Positions 8,605 to 19,617 of a stretch of 64,000 bases of DNA are shown here, in pieces. How positions within the stretch are numbered: the stretch's first letter is position 1; each line of letters opens with the position of its first letter. This DNA comes from Streptomyces nymphaeiformis (GTDB lineage Bacteria > Actinomycetota > Actinomycetes > Streptomycetales > Streptomycetaceae), in the NCBI RefSeq assembly GCF_014203895.1, contig NZ_JACHJY010000001.1, positions 1 to 64,000 on the forward strand. The letters run 5' to 3'. The notes below the pieces were generated by a model. The model did no database searches. It saw only the letters and a program-made list of their open reading frames with translations, and was not told where the DNA came from. The position numbers and the translations under genes are program-made.

Positions 8605-10459
8605 CTCCCGAGCGGAGCACGCGGGGCGGGGACGGAGCACACGCGCGGTGGTCCTCGCCGCGTGCGGCGGACTCCTGGTGACCGGGTGCGCGACGATGCC
8701 CGACAGCGGGGACGTACAGGCCGTGAAGGGGGCCGGCACGGGCGACTCGCAGGTGCGGGTCTACGCCGTCGCGCCCCGGGAGAACGCCGACCCGGACGAG
8801 ATCGTCGACGGCTTCCTGGAAGCCATGACCAGTGACGACCCCGGCTTCGCCACCGCCCGCAAGTACCTCACGAAGAAGGCCGCGCAGGGCTGGAGGCCGG
8901 AGCAGAGCATCACCGTGCTCACCACCGCGCCCGACCGCGAGCAGGCCGACCGCAACGCCGACCCCGACAACCAGGGGCGTGCCTTCCCGCTCTCCGGCCG
9001 GAAGATCGCGACCGTGGACGCCCGCCACGGCTACCAGCCGAACAGCCCCGCCGAGTACCTGCAGTCGATCCACGTCGTGCAGCAGCCCCTGGCGAACGGC
9101 AAGGGCAAGGAGTGGCGGATCGACAGCCTCCCGCCCGGCCTGATCCTCGGAGAGGCGGACTTCCTCCGCAACTACCGGTCGGTCAACAAGTACTACTTCG
9201 CCTCCGGGGAGGACTGGGTCGTCGCCGACCCCGTCTACATCCGGCAGCGGCAGGACCCCGTCACCCGGATGGATCCGGTGACGCAGACGGTCAAGGCGCT
9301 GCTCGAAGGCCCCACGAACTGGCTGAAGCCCGCCGTCGACTCGCAGTTCCCCTCCGGCACGGAGCTGAAGGCCGGCGTCACCACCCTGACCACGGACGAC
9401 CAGTCCACGCTGCGGGTGCCGCTCAACGCCAAGGCGGACCGGGCCGGCGGCGAGGCGTGCCGGCGGATGGCGGCGCAGCTGCTGTTCACGCTGGGCGACC
9501 TCACCTCCGTGCGGGTCGAGCAGGTGGAGCTCCTGGGCTCGGGCGGGCAGTCGTTGTGCCGGCTCGGCAAGGGGCAGGCGGTCGAGTTCGCGGCGGTGCG
9601 GGACACCGACCGCGAGGAGCACCCGTACTTCGTCGACGAGCACGGCAAGCTGATGATGCTCCTGGTCGGCGGCAAGGAGGCGAACGCGCCGGTCGAGGTG
9701 CCGGGCCCGTTCGGCAAGGGCACGGTGCCGCTCCGTTCGGTCGCCGTCGACCGGGGCGAGACCCGGGCCGCGGGCGTCGGGCAGACCGGCCGCGAGCTGA
9801 TCGTCTCCTCCATCACCACCGAGCAGGACCCGCTGCCGCCCGTCCTGACCAGCAGGGCCGCCCGGCCGGACGACCGGCTTTCCGCGCCCAGCTGGGACGG
9901 CAGGGGCGATCTGTGGGTCGCCGACCGGGACCCCGCAGCGCCCCAGCTGTGGATGGTGCCCGACGGCACCGGCCACCCCGTGAAGGTCCGCACGCCCTGG
10001 CTCGGGGACGGCGCCCGCATCGAGTCCCTGCGGGTCTCCGCCGACGGGGTACGGATCGCCCTGGTCGTCACGCGCGGCGAGCGCACGACCCTGCAGATCG
10101 GCCGGATCCAGCGGCAGACGACCGACGAGGAGCAGATCGTCTCCGTCCTGGACCTCCAGCCCGCCGCGCCCCGGATGGAGTCGGTCAAGGCCGTCTCCTG
10201 GGCCGGACCCAGCCGGCTCGTCGTGGTCGGCAGGGAGGCGGGCGGCGTCCAGCAGATCCGCTACCTCCAGACCGACGGCTCGACCTCGACGACCTCCGTG
10301 CTCCCCGGCCTGAACGGGGTGACCTCGGTGGCCGCTCCGCACGAGGAGACCGTGCCGGTGGTGGCCGACTCCGACGACGACGGGATCGTGCGGCTCGCGC
10401 CGGGGACGAACTGGCAGCCGGTCGCCAAGAAGGGGTTCTCGCCGGTCTACCCCGGATAG
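8594..10459 (+). CDS. lpqB: lipoprotein LpqB, MtrB-associated
   Basis: The GTG at 8594 overlaps the mtrB stop by 11 bp and gives 621 residues. A signal peptide ends in the lipobox LLVTGC, so the mature protein should be lipid-anchored at the outer face of the membrane. A GerMN-type domain covers about residues 230-330. The C-terminal half resembles a beta-propeller, with repeated LWVADRD-like and LRVSADGVRIAL-like blades. LpqB completes the conserved mtrA-mtrB-lpqB operon and is known in mycobacteria to interact with the MtrB sensor domain. A longer upstream reading is only the mtrB shadow. Confidence 0.95.
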   Translation: MGADSRAEHAGRGRSTRAVVLAACGGLLVTGCATMPDSGDVQAVKGAGTGDSQVRVYAVAPRENADPDEIVDGFLEAMTSDDPGFATARKYLTKKAAQGWRPEQSITVLTTAPDREQADRNADPDNQGRAFPLSGRKIATVDARHGYQPNSPAEYLQSIHVVQQPLANGKGKEWRIDSLPPGLILGEADFLRNYRSVNKYYFASGEDWVVADPVYIRQRQDPVTRMDPVTQTVKALLEGPTNWLKPAVDSQFPSGTELKAGVTTLTTDDQSTLRVPLNAKADRAGGEACRRMAAQLLFTLGDLTSVRVEQVELLGSGGQSLCRLGKGQAVEFAAVRDTDREEHPYFVDEHGKLMMLLVGGKEANAPVEVPGPFGKGTVPLRSVAVDRGETRAAGVGQTGRELIVSSITTEQDPLPPVLTSRAARPDDRLSAPSWDGRGDLWVADRDPAAPQLWMVPDGTGHPVKVRTPWLGDGARIESLRVSADGVRIALVVTRGERTTLQIGRIQRQTTDEEQIVSVLDLQPAAPRMESVKAVSWAGPSRLVVVGREAGGVQQIRYLQTDGSTSTTSVLPGLNGVTSVAAPHEETVPVVADSDDDGIVRLAPGTNWQPVAKKGFSPVYPG

Positions 10460-10564
10460 CCGTCGAGCGAGGGCCGTGAGGGCCGCACCTGACGTACTTC
10501 GGGCTCCGCGGGTGGGTTTTCCACAGGGGTGGCCGGGAGGCGCCCGGAGGCGCACAGTGGAGCC

Positions 10565-11368
10565 ATGCGGGGGTGGTGGCGCGAGATCGCCGGACTGGTG
10601 CTGCCGGTCGCCTGCGGAGGCTGCGGCAGGCCGCGGACGGAGCTGTGCCCGGCCTGCGCGGACGCGCTCGCCGGGACGCCGCCGCGCAGGGTGCGGCCCG
10701 CGCCCGAGCCGCCCGGACTGCCCGTCGTCCACGCCGCCGCGCCGTACGCCGACGCCGTGCGGCAGCTGCTCCTCGCCCACAAGGAACGCGGGGCGCTCAC
10801 GCTCGCCGGGCCCCTGGGCGGCGCCCTCGCGGGGGCCGTGGAGGCCGCTGCCCCGCCCGGTGCGGGTCTCGCGGACGGACCGCTGCTCCTCGTACCGGTG
10901 CCGTCCTCGCGGCGCTCCGTACGGGCGCGTGGGCACGATCCGACGCGGCGGATCGCGCTGGCCGCCGCAGCCCGGCTGCGGCGGGCGGGGCGGCCGGCCC
11001 GCGTCGTGCCCGTGCTCCGGCAGCGGCGGTACGTGGCGGACCAGGCGGGTCTCGGGGCGCGCGGGCGCCTCGCGAACCTGACCGGGGCGCTGGAGGTCGT
11101 GCCGGGCGGCGCACGGCTCCTGACGGCGGGACGGGTGATTCTCGTGGACGACCTGATGACCACGGGTGCCTCGCTCGCGGAGGCGGCGCGCGCCCTCGGA
11201 GCCGTACATCTTCCGTTCATTCAGGGAATACCGCACGGCTTACCGGCCGGTTCGGCGCAGCGTGAAATCGAACAGCGGGCGGCGGCTGTGATCGCATCCT
11301 CTCCCGCTTCGTTCGAAATAAACCGGAACTCGCCGGAAACTTGGATCGTTGCAGGTGGTGAGAGGTGA
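10565..11368 (+). CDS. ComF-family phosphoribosyltransferase with altered C terminus
   Basis: This 267-residue protein begins with a zinc-finger-like CGGCGRPRTELCPAC and ends its conserved part with the phosphoribosyltransferase loop VILVDDLMTTGASL. ComF relatives act in DNA uptake or nucleotide salvage; the role in Streptomyces is not established. The usual Streptomyces ending ASFEINRN is present, but a 20-25 residue AT-richer stretch (HLPFIQGIPHGL onward) precedes it. About 12 extra residues then follow before the stop. The ATG at 10565 is used, since the in-frame codons before it are poorly supported. Confidence 0.85.
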   Translation: MRGWWREIAGLVLPVACGGCGRPRTELCPACADALAGTPPRRVRPAPEPPGLPVVHAAAPYADAVRQLLLAHKERGALTLAGPLGGALAGAVEAAAPPGAGLADGPLLLVPVPSSRRSVRARGHDPTRRIALAAAARLRRAGRPARVVPVLRQRRYVADQAGLGARGRLANLTGALEVVPGGARLLTAGRVILVDDLMTTGASLAEAARALGAVHLPFIQGIPHGLPAGSAQREIEQRAAAVIASSPASFEINRNSPETWIVAGGER

Positions 11369-11663
11369 AAGCACCCGTACGGAGGTATGTCGCGGTAGAG
11401 GGTGCCGACACCCGTCCGAAGGGGCTATGTTCGGTTGTGAGGAATGGCGAATGCCATCGCCTCACCGAATACATGGTTGCGCCTACAGGACAGGAGTTCA
11501 GGGCGAATTAACCTCTTGTCGATGGGGTGGAGATCTTGTCGACTGGGGAGGAGGAGGTCGAAGTCGCCAAGTCCGAGCTCCGGTGACCCACCGGAGTCTG
11601 GTGCAAAGGGAGATGCCCGGCGGCCAAGGAGCCGACCAGGGCGATCCGGGAACGGAGTTCTGC
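11369..11663 (+). promoter_or_regulatory. hpf leader region with CTTGTCGA repeats
   Basis: This leader of about 295 bp has no convincing gene. Two direct copies of CTTGTCGA lie at 11515-11522 and 11535-11542, spaced 20 bp, or two helical turns. A possible ECF-type promoter, GGAAC-N16-TCGTT, lies just upstream at 11325-11350 inside the end of the comF-like gene. The spacing of the repeats suggests an operator or activator site for hpf, but the binding protein is unknown. Confidence 0.4.
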
Positions 11664-12344
11664 GTGGACATCGTCGTCAAGGGCCGCAAGACCGAGGTGC
11701 CCGAGCGGTTCCGCAAGCACGTGGCCGAGAAGCTGAAGCTGGAGAAGATCCAGAAGCTCGACGGCAAGGTGATCAGCCTCGACGTCGAGGTGTCCAAGGA
11801 GCACAACCCGCGGCAGGCCGACCGGTCCGACCGCGTGGAGATCACCCTCCACTCCCGAGGCCCGGTGATCCGGGCGGAAGCGGCGGCAGCCGACGCGTAC
11901 GCAGCGCTCGACCTCGCCAGCGACAAGCTCGAGGCGCGACTGCGCAAGCAGCACGACAAGAGGTACACCCGCCGTGGCAACGGCCGGCTGTCCGCGGCGG
12001 AGGTCGGGGACGTGGTGCCCGGCGCCGCGAAGCTCAACGGCGACGGCCAACTGGCCGTCGACGAGGCCGACAAGGTGCCCACCACGATGATGGGCTCCAT
12101 CGAGGTCCAGGGTGAAGGCCCGCTCGTGGTGCGCGAGAAGACCCACCGGGCCGCACCGATGACGCTCGACCAGGCGCTCTACGAGATGGAGCTGGTCGGG
12201 CACGACTTCTACCTCTTCGTCGACTCCGACACCAAGCAGCCGAGCGTCGTCTACCGGCGACACGCGTACGACTACGGCGTCATCCATCTGGAGAGCGACC
12301 CGCTCGCCGAGGGCGGCGGCGCCGGCGGTGCGCTCGGCGGCTGA
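11664..12344 (+). CDS. hpf: long ribosome hibernation promoting factor
   Basis: This 226-residue protein starts at a GTG (VDIVVKGRKTEVPERFRKHV), which matches the usual start of Streptomyces homologues; CGGAG lies about 8 bp before it. The N-terminal RaiA/HPF domain (residues 1-100) binds the 30S decoding centre. The C-terminal domain (about residues 165-220), with HDFYLFVDSDTKQPSVVYRR, mediates dimerisation, so this is the long form that makes 100S ribosomes. An in-frame ATG at 11612 would add 17 unconserved residues. Confidence 0.95.
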   Translation: MDIVVKGRKTEVPERFRKHVAEKLKLEKIQKLDGKVISLDVEVSKEHNPRQADRSDRVEITLHSRGPVIRAEAAAADAYAALDLASDKLEARLRKQHDKRYTRRGNGRLSAAEVGDVVPGAAKLNGDGQLAVDEADKVPTTMMGSIEVQGEGPLVVREKTHRAAPMTLDQALYEMELVGHDFYLFVDSDTKQPSVVYRRHAYDYGVIHLESDPLAEGGGAGGALGG

Positions 12345-12382
12345 CCCGCCGCACCGCACACTTCCGAACAGGTGTCCTTCTC

Positions 12383-12420
12383 GGTGCCCCTGGAGCGCGG
12401 TTCGCGCCCCCAGGGGCACC
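12383..12420 (+). terminator. hairpin after hpf
   Basis: An 11-bp outer stem (GGTGCCCCTGG with its complement) and a 5-bp inner stem (GCGCG/CGCGC) form a strong hairpin 38 bp after hpf. No U-tract follows. It could terminate hpf transcription by folding alone, which is common in Streptomyces. Confidence 0.65.
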
Positions 12421-12553
12421 CCCCGTGCCCCCGCGGAGCACCCCCGGCGCCGCCCGGACGTGAAATCATGGCGTGCACGCCAACCGGTGCCGATCGCGCA
12501 CGGGTTGGAGGACCGGAAACGACTTCAGGCCACGGCCTTCAGGGGGAGGAACG

Positions 12554-13318
12554 ATGGCGGACAGCTTCGGGCCGGTGCTCAGCGGGCACGAGCACGGTGG
12601 TGCGGTCCCGGAGGGATCGGAAGGCACGGGACCGGACGCGGAGGGTGCGTTCCGCAAGGAGCCGATCCGGGTCCTCGTCGTGGACGACCACGCCCTCTTC
12701 CGCCGCGGGCTCGAGATCGTCCTCGCCCAGGAGGAGGACATCCAGGTCGTCGGCGAGGCCGGTGACGGTGCCGAGGCCGTCGACAAGGCCGCCGATCTGC
12801 TGCCCGACATCGTCCTGATGGACGTACGGATGCCCCGGCGCGGCGGCATCGAGGCGTGCACCTCCATCAAGGAGGTGGCCCCCAGCGCGAAGATCATCAT
12901 GCTGACGATCAGCGACGAGGAGGCCGACCTCTACGAGGCGATCAAGGCGGGTGCCACCGGCTACCTCCTGAAGGAGATCTCCACCGACGAGGTCGCCACC
13001 GCGATCCGCGCGGTCGCCGACGGGCAGTCGCAGATCAGCCCCTCGATGGCGTCCAAGCTCCTCACCGAGTTCAAGTCGATGATCCAGCGCACCGACGAGC
13101 GCCGGCTCGTCCCGGCGCCCCGGCTGACCGACCGCGAGCTGGAGGTCCTCAAGCTCGTCGCGACCGGGATGAACAACCGGGACATCGCCAAGGAACTGTT
13201 CATCTCCGAGAACACGGTGAAGAACCACGTCCGGAACATCCTGGAGAAGCTGCAGCTGCACTCCCGGATGGAGGCCGTGGTGTACGCGATGCGGGAGAAG
13301 ATCCTCGAGATCCGCTGA
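12554..13318 (+). CDS. orphan LuxR-family response regulator
   Basis: This 254-residue NarL-type regulator has a receiver domain at about residues 38-155. It carries DDH near residue 45, the acceptor aspartate in IVLMDVRMPRRGG, and the LKE switch motif. A LuxR helix-turn-helix lies at about residues 188-245 (LTDRELEVLKLVATGMNNRDIAKELFI is its core). No sensor kinase gene is next to it, so it is an orphan. The start follows a strong AGGGGGAGG ribosome binding site. The first 35 residues are a low-complexity Gly/Glu-rich extension. Targets are unknown. Confidence 0.93.
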   Translation: MADSFGPVLSGHEHGGAVPEGSEGTGPDAEGAFRKEPIRVLVVDDHALFRRGLEIVLAQEEDIQVVGEAGDGAEAVDKAADLLPDIVLMDVRMPRRGGIEACTSIKEVAPSAKIIMLTISDEEADLYEAIKAGATGYLLKEISTDEVATAIRAVADGQSQISPSMASKLLTEFKSMIQRTDERRLVPAPRLTDRELEVLKLVATGMNNRDIAKELFISENTVKNHVRNILEKLQLHSRMEAVVYAMREKILEIR

Positions 13319-13321
13319 GGC

Positions 13322-13410
13322 TCGGGCGAGGGCCTTGAGCAGCTCGGGCGAGGCTCAGGAAAGAGCCTTGAGTAGCTCGGACGAGGCTCAGGCGAGCGCC
13401 TTGAGCAGGT
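13322..13410. repeat. 33-bp tandem repeat at convergent gene ends
   Basis: The anchor GCCTTGAG occurs at 13332, 13365 and 13398, an exact 33-bp period. The units carry AGC(A/T)G(G/C)TCGG(G/A)(C/G)GAGGCTCAGG with few differences. The third unit encodes the last residues and stop codon of the AlkZ-like gene. The two extra units repeat that stop in the same frame, so the gene's 3' end appears to have been duplicated downstream. Confidence 0.8.
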
Positions 13411-14551
13411 CGGGGGCCAGCTCCGGGCGGTCCACCCGCTCCACCGTCACCGCGTCGCAGCCCACCCACTCGGCCGCCTCGCGCAGCGCCTTCGCCACCG
13501 CCGGTACGGCCTTGGGGCCGTCCAGCGAGACCTGCTTCGCCACCAGCGTCCTGCCCTCCCGCGCCGGGTCCACCCGGCCCACCAGTCGGCCGCCCGCGAG
13601 CACCGGCATCGCGAAGTAGCCGTGGATCCGCTTCTGCTTCGGCACGTACGCCTCCAGGCGGTGCGTGAAGCCGAAGATCCGCTCCGTGCGGGGCCGCTCC
13701 CAGATCAGCGAGTCGAACGGCGAGAGCAGCGTCGTGCGGTGCCGGCCGCGCGGCTCGGTCGCCAGCGCCGCGGGATCCGCCCAGGCGGGCTTCCCCCAGC
13801 CCGCCACCGTCACCGGCACCAGACCCGAGGCCTCCACCACCGCGTCGAACTGCTCCGCCTTGATCCGGTGGTAGTCCGCGATGTCCGCGCGCGTGCCCAC
13901 GCCGAGCGCCTCGCCCGCCTGCCGCACCAGGCGCCGCACGCACTCGGTGTCGTCCAGGTCGTCATGGAGCAGGTCCTGCGGGATCGCCCGCTCGGCCAGG
14001 TCGTACACCCGCTTCCAGCCGCGCCGCTCCGTGACCACGACCTCGCCGTACATCAGCGCCCGCTCGACGGCGATCTTGCTGTCGGACCAGTCCCACCACT
14101 CGCCCTTGTTCTTCGCGCCGCCCAGCTCGGTCGCCGTCAGCGGGCCCTGGTCCCGCAGCTGGTCGATCACCTTGTCGTACGCCCCGGCCGACAGCTCGTG
14201 CCCCCAGTGCGGGCGGTCGCGGTAGGCGCGGCGGCGGAAGGCGAAGTGCGGCCACTCCTCGACGGGCAGGACGCAGGCGGCGTGCGACCAGTACTCGAAG
14301 GCGTGCGCCTCTGACCAGTACGCCTTCTCCACCGTCGGGCGGCCCACCGCGCCCAGGCGCGCGTACGGGATGAGCTCGTGCGAGCGGGCGAGGACCGAGA
14401 TGGTGTCGAGCTGGACCTGGCCGAGCGACCGGAGGACCCCGCGCACGCCGGCCCTGCGGTCGGGCGCGCCCAGGAACCCCTGGGCGCGCAGGGCGATCCT
14501 GCGGGCTTCGTCGGCGGACAGTTCGGCGGCGGGGCGCGGCGCAGTCGTCAT
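13388..14551 (-). CDS. AlkZ-like winged-helix DNA glycosylase
   Basis: This 387-residue protein belongs to the HTH_42/YcaQ-AlkZ superfamily. It has repeated winged-helix segments, a QVDT-like segment near residue 50 (LGQVQLDTISVLARSHELIPYAR), and a C-terminal RLEAYVPKQKRIHGYFAMPVL block. AZL relatives remove alkylated bases or unhook crosslinks. The QxQ or QxD catalytic motif is represented by QLD at about residues 45-47. The ATG at 14551 is chosen; an upstream GTG-type reading adds only 8 residues. It converges on the orphan response regulator across a 33-bp tandem repeat. Confidence 0.85.
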   Translation of the reverse strand: MTTAPRPAAELSADEARRIALRAQGFLGAPDRRAGVRGVLRSLGQVQLDTISVLARSHELIPYARLGAVGRPTVEKAYWSEAHAFEYWSHAACVLPVEEWPHFAFRRRAYRDRPHWGHELSAGAYDKVIDQLRDQGPLTATELGGAKNKGEWWDWSDSKIAVERALMYGEVVVTERRGWKRVYDLAERAIPQDLLHDDLDDTECVRRLVRQAGEALGVGTRADIADYHRIKAEQFDAVVEASGLVPVTVAGWGKPAWADPAALATEPRGRHRTTLLSPFDSLIWERPRTERIFGFTHRLEAYVPKQKRIHGYFAMPVLAGGRLVGRVDPAREGRTLVAKQVSLDGPKAVPAVAKALREAAEWVGCDAVTVERVDRPELAPDLLKALA

Positions 14552-14638
14552 GGACCGCACCCTAGGCCCCGGCACTGACAGCCGGCCCGGCCGCAGGCAG
14601 GGTCGGGCGCCATGGCAGCGAGCCCCGCCCCCGTGCGC

Positions 14639-15214
14639 TCAGGCGTCACGGGCCGGGAGGTACGGCAGGGGGCTCGGCAGGCCGAAGTCGGAGGGGAGCA
14701 GGGCGCCGATCCAGGCGTCCCGGAGCGTGCCCTTGTTGGCCAGGGAGGCGCGCTGGACGCCCTCGACGACGAAGCCGGCCCGCTCGGCCACCGCGCGCGA
14801 GCCGGCGTTGCCGACCTCGGCGCGCCAGATCAGACGGGTGCAGCCGAGCCCGGTGAAGGCCCAGTGGGCCAGGGCGCGGACGATCTCGGTCATGTGGCCG
14901 GCGCCGCGGTGTTCCTTCGCCAGCCAGTAGCCGATCTCCCAGACGCCCGCGCCGCGACTGGACAGGGTGGCCGCGGCGAGCAGCGGGCCGCCCTCCACGG
15001 GCTCCGCGGCGAAGGTGTACTCGGTGTCCTCGCGCCAGCCGTCCGGGACCAGCCGGTGCACGAAGAACTCCGCGTCCTCGCGCTTGTAGGGGTCGGGGAC
15101 GGTGGTCCACCGGCGGATGTCGGGGTCCTGGCAGATGGCGTACACCGTCTCGACGTCCTCGGGGACGGGGGTCCGCAGTCGCAGCCGGTCGGTGGTGAGG
15201 GTGATGGGATCCAT
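14639..15214 (-). CDS. GNAT family N-acetyltransferase
   Basis: This 191-residue RimJ/RimL-like acetyltransferase starts at [14 protein letters not shown]. The acetyl-CoA binding motif lies in [22 protein letters not shown], and the C-terminal motif reads [18 protein letters not shown]. The substrate (an amine, ribosomal protein N terminus or antibiotic) cannot be told from sequence. A longer in-frame reading to 15283 adds 23 residues of intergenic character, so the ATG at 15214 is preferred. Confidence 0.9.
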   Translation of the reverse strand: MDPITLTTDRLRLRTPVPEDVETVYAICQDPDIRRWTTVPDPYKREDAEFFVHRLVPDGWREDTEYTFAAEPVEGGPLLAAATLSSRGAGVWEIGYWLAKEHRGAGHMTEIVRALAHWAFTGLGCTRLIWRAEVGNAGSRAVAERAGFVVEGVQRASLANKGTLRDAWIGALLPSDFGLPSPLPYLPARDA

Positions 15215-15453
15215 GCCGGGATTGTGGTGACCGCGCGGACCGGAAGCGAACACTTTTCGGGTGGGGCGGCACCTTCCGCCCACCTCGTGCGTTCTCTTTA
15301 CGGGCGGACGTACGGCTCGGGTACTGCGGGCCTCCCTGTGCGAGGGCGGTCTCGCTTACGATGGCCGTTGCGGTGGGGACCACCTGCCGTGCCCGCGCTC
15401 GCGTCCATCACAAGACCCAGTGCCAGGCCCGACCGGCAAGGAGACCAGCCTCA
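15215..15453 (+). promoter_or_regulatory. secA promoter region
   Basis: The gap between the divergent GNAT and secA genes contains a -10-like TACGAT at about 15357-15362, roughly 95 bp before the secA start. A CAAGGAGACC ribosome binding site lies 10 bp before the GTG. I see no gene or repeat in it. Confidence 0.4.
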
Positions 15454-18261
<2,808 letters not shown>

Positions 18262-18281
18262 CGCGTTTGAAGTGATGTGAA

Positions 18282-18316
18282 GAAGGGGTCGGTCGCCCGG
18301 GGCGGCCGGCCCCTTC
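18282..18316 (+). terminator. secA terminator
   Basis: A 16-bp stem (18282-18297 with 18301-18316, two G-U pairs) closes a 3-base loop 20 bp after the secA stop. It also lies just before the end of the convergent Rv3235-like gene, so it may serve both directions. Confidence 0.8.
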
Positions 18317-18343
18317 GTCGCGCGTCACGGGCGGCGCCGTTCG

Positions 18344-18814
18344 TCATGCGTGCGGGGGCGTGCCCAGGCCGTCCAGTTCCACCGCCGCGCAGCGCCAGCG
18401 CTGGTCCTCGCCGCGCTCCAGGCGGAACGCCATGGCCCGTACGCGGGTGCCGGTGGCGATGCTCGCGAAGGCCTCGACCACGGACTGCGGGGCGTGCACC
18501 TGGACCGAGCATCGGCGCAGGACCGGCCGGGGGCCGTGCGAGCGCAGGGGCGTCTGCGGGGCGAGCCGGACCAGCTGCTCGTACGCGTCGCCGACGGTGT
18601 GGCCGAGCATCCAGTGGACGGGCCGCTCCCCGCTCAGCACGGCGAGCAGGCGCTCGGCGAACACCGTGTGCGGGGGGAGCGTACGGGGGCGGGTGCCGGC
18701 CGGGCCGCGCGGCCGGGCTCCGGCGGAACCGCGCGGGCGGGTGCCGGCCCGTCCGCCGGGGGCCGTGCGGGGGCGGGGGAGCGGGGAGGGCGTGCTGGTG
18801 AGCGTGGCGTTCAT
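18344..18814 (-). CDS. Rv3235-family protein
   Basis: This 156-residue protein begins with a Pro/Arg-rich segment of about 50 residues containing near repeats of ARPRGPAGTRPR. The globular part resembles the Rv3235 family, with LLAVLSGERPVHWMLGHTV and RCSVQVHAPQSVVEAFA. The family is actinobacterial and sits beside secA in many genomes. Its function is unknown, and no enzyme motif or membrane segment is seen. The ATG at 18814 is the only reasonable start. Confidence 0.85.
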   Translation of the reverse strand: MNATLTSTPSPLPRPRTAPGGRAGTRPRGSAGARPRGPAGTRPRTLPPHTVFAERLLAVLSGERPVHWMLGHTVGDAYEQLVRLAPQTPLRSHGPRPVLRRCSVQVHAPQSVVEAFASIATGTRVRAMAFRLERGEDQRWRCAAVELDGLGTPPHA

Positions 18815-18982
18815 GGCGATCCCCTGTCGTTGCGTAACCGGGCGGTACCAGTCGGTAACTTTTGTTGGGGATCTTGTACGGGGGTGCTCCGGGGCCCCGC
18901 AAGGACCCCGCCGCGGCGGGGCGGGGTCGAAACCGGATCACCTATCAGGGTGACGCGATCGGAAACCGGGTCTCCGGCGCCC

Positions 18983-19002
18983 CCGTGGAAGGCCTTCCAC
19001 GG
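18983..19002. promoter_or_regulatory. perfect 20-bp palindrome
   Basis: The segment CCGTGGAAGGCCTTCCACGG is a perfect 20-bp palindrome in the 275-bp gap between the divergent Rv3235-like and DUF6912 genes. Two GAAACCGG copies about 30 bp apart lie just upstream (near 18930 and 18962). The symmetry fits a dimeric repressor operator; the protein is unknown. Confidence 0.45.
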
Positions 19003-19089
19003 TGGACGGACGGCGGGTCCGGCCCGCCGCCCCGAAGGGGGACTCCGCACGTATCCTGAGGGCCTCTCCGTCTACGAAAGCGGCCTGCC

Positions 19090-19596
19090 ATGCGCGTCTA
19101 CATCCCCCTGACCCTCCCCGGTCTCGCACAGGCGCACAAGGCGGGCGAGCTCGGCCCCGGTCCGCTGACCGCCTACGCCGTCACCCCGGCGCTGCGCGAG
19201 TGGTACGTCTCCGACGACATCGAGGAGCTGGAGTACGCGGCGCTCAACCGGGCCGCCGCCGCCTCCCTGCGGCTCCTCGCCGGCGACCCCGAGGCGCCCC
19301 GGCGCCGGATCGTCGTCGCCGTCGACGTGGCCGACAAGGACGCGACCGTCGACCCCGACCGGGGGCTCGACTCCGGCTCCATCGGCGAGGTCCGCGTCGC
19401 CGGAGCCGTACCGCTGGCCAAGGCCGCGGCCGTGCACGCCGACGCGGACGACGCCGAGGCGGACGTCACGGCGGCGGCGGGCGCGCTGGGCGCGGCGGAC
19501 CAGGGCGACGACGACGCCCAGTTCGTCGTGGACGGGGCCGAGGACCACGAGCTGCTCTGGTTCGGCGTACAGGAGATCCCCTCCCTGCTCGGCTGA
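19090..19596 (+). CDS. DUF6912 family protein
   Basis: A 168-residue cytoplasmic protein beginning MRVYIPLTLPGLAQAHKAGEL. It has no signal peptide or membrane segment. A variable acidic middle (ADADDAEADVTAAAGALGAAD) precedes the conserved ending HELLWFGVQEIPSLL. This conserved streptomycete protein next to a HAD hydrolase gene matches the DUF6912 family in my memory. I recognise no catalytic motif, so no function is proposed. The HAD gene follows after 21 bp, suggesting co-transcription. Confidence 0.85.
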   Translation: MRVYIPLTLPGLAQAHKAGELGPGPLTAYAVTPALREWYVSDDIEELEYAALNRAAAASLRLLAGDPEAPRRRIVVAVDVADKDATVDPDRGLDSGSIGEVRVAGAVPLAKAAAVHADADDAEADVTAAAGALGAADQGDDDAQFVVDGAEDHELLWFGVQEIPSLLG

Positions 19597-19617
19597 GTCG
19601 CCGGGTACCGTCTCTCC

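Noticed and set aside
10460..10564. Gene between lpqB and the comF-like gene
   Set aside because: Only short frames exist there, with no ribosome binding site. It is read as a spacer.
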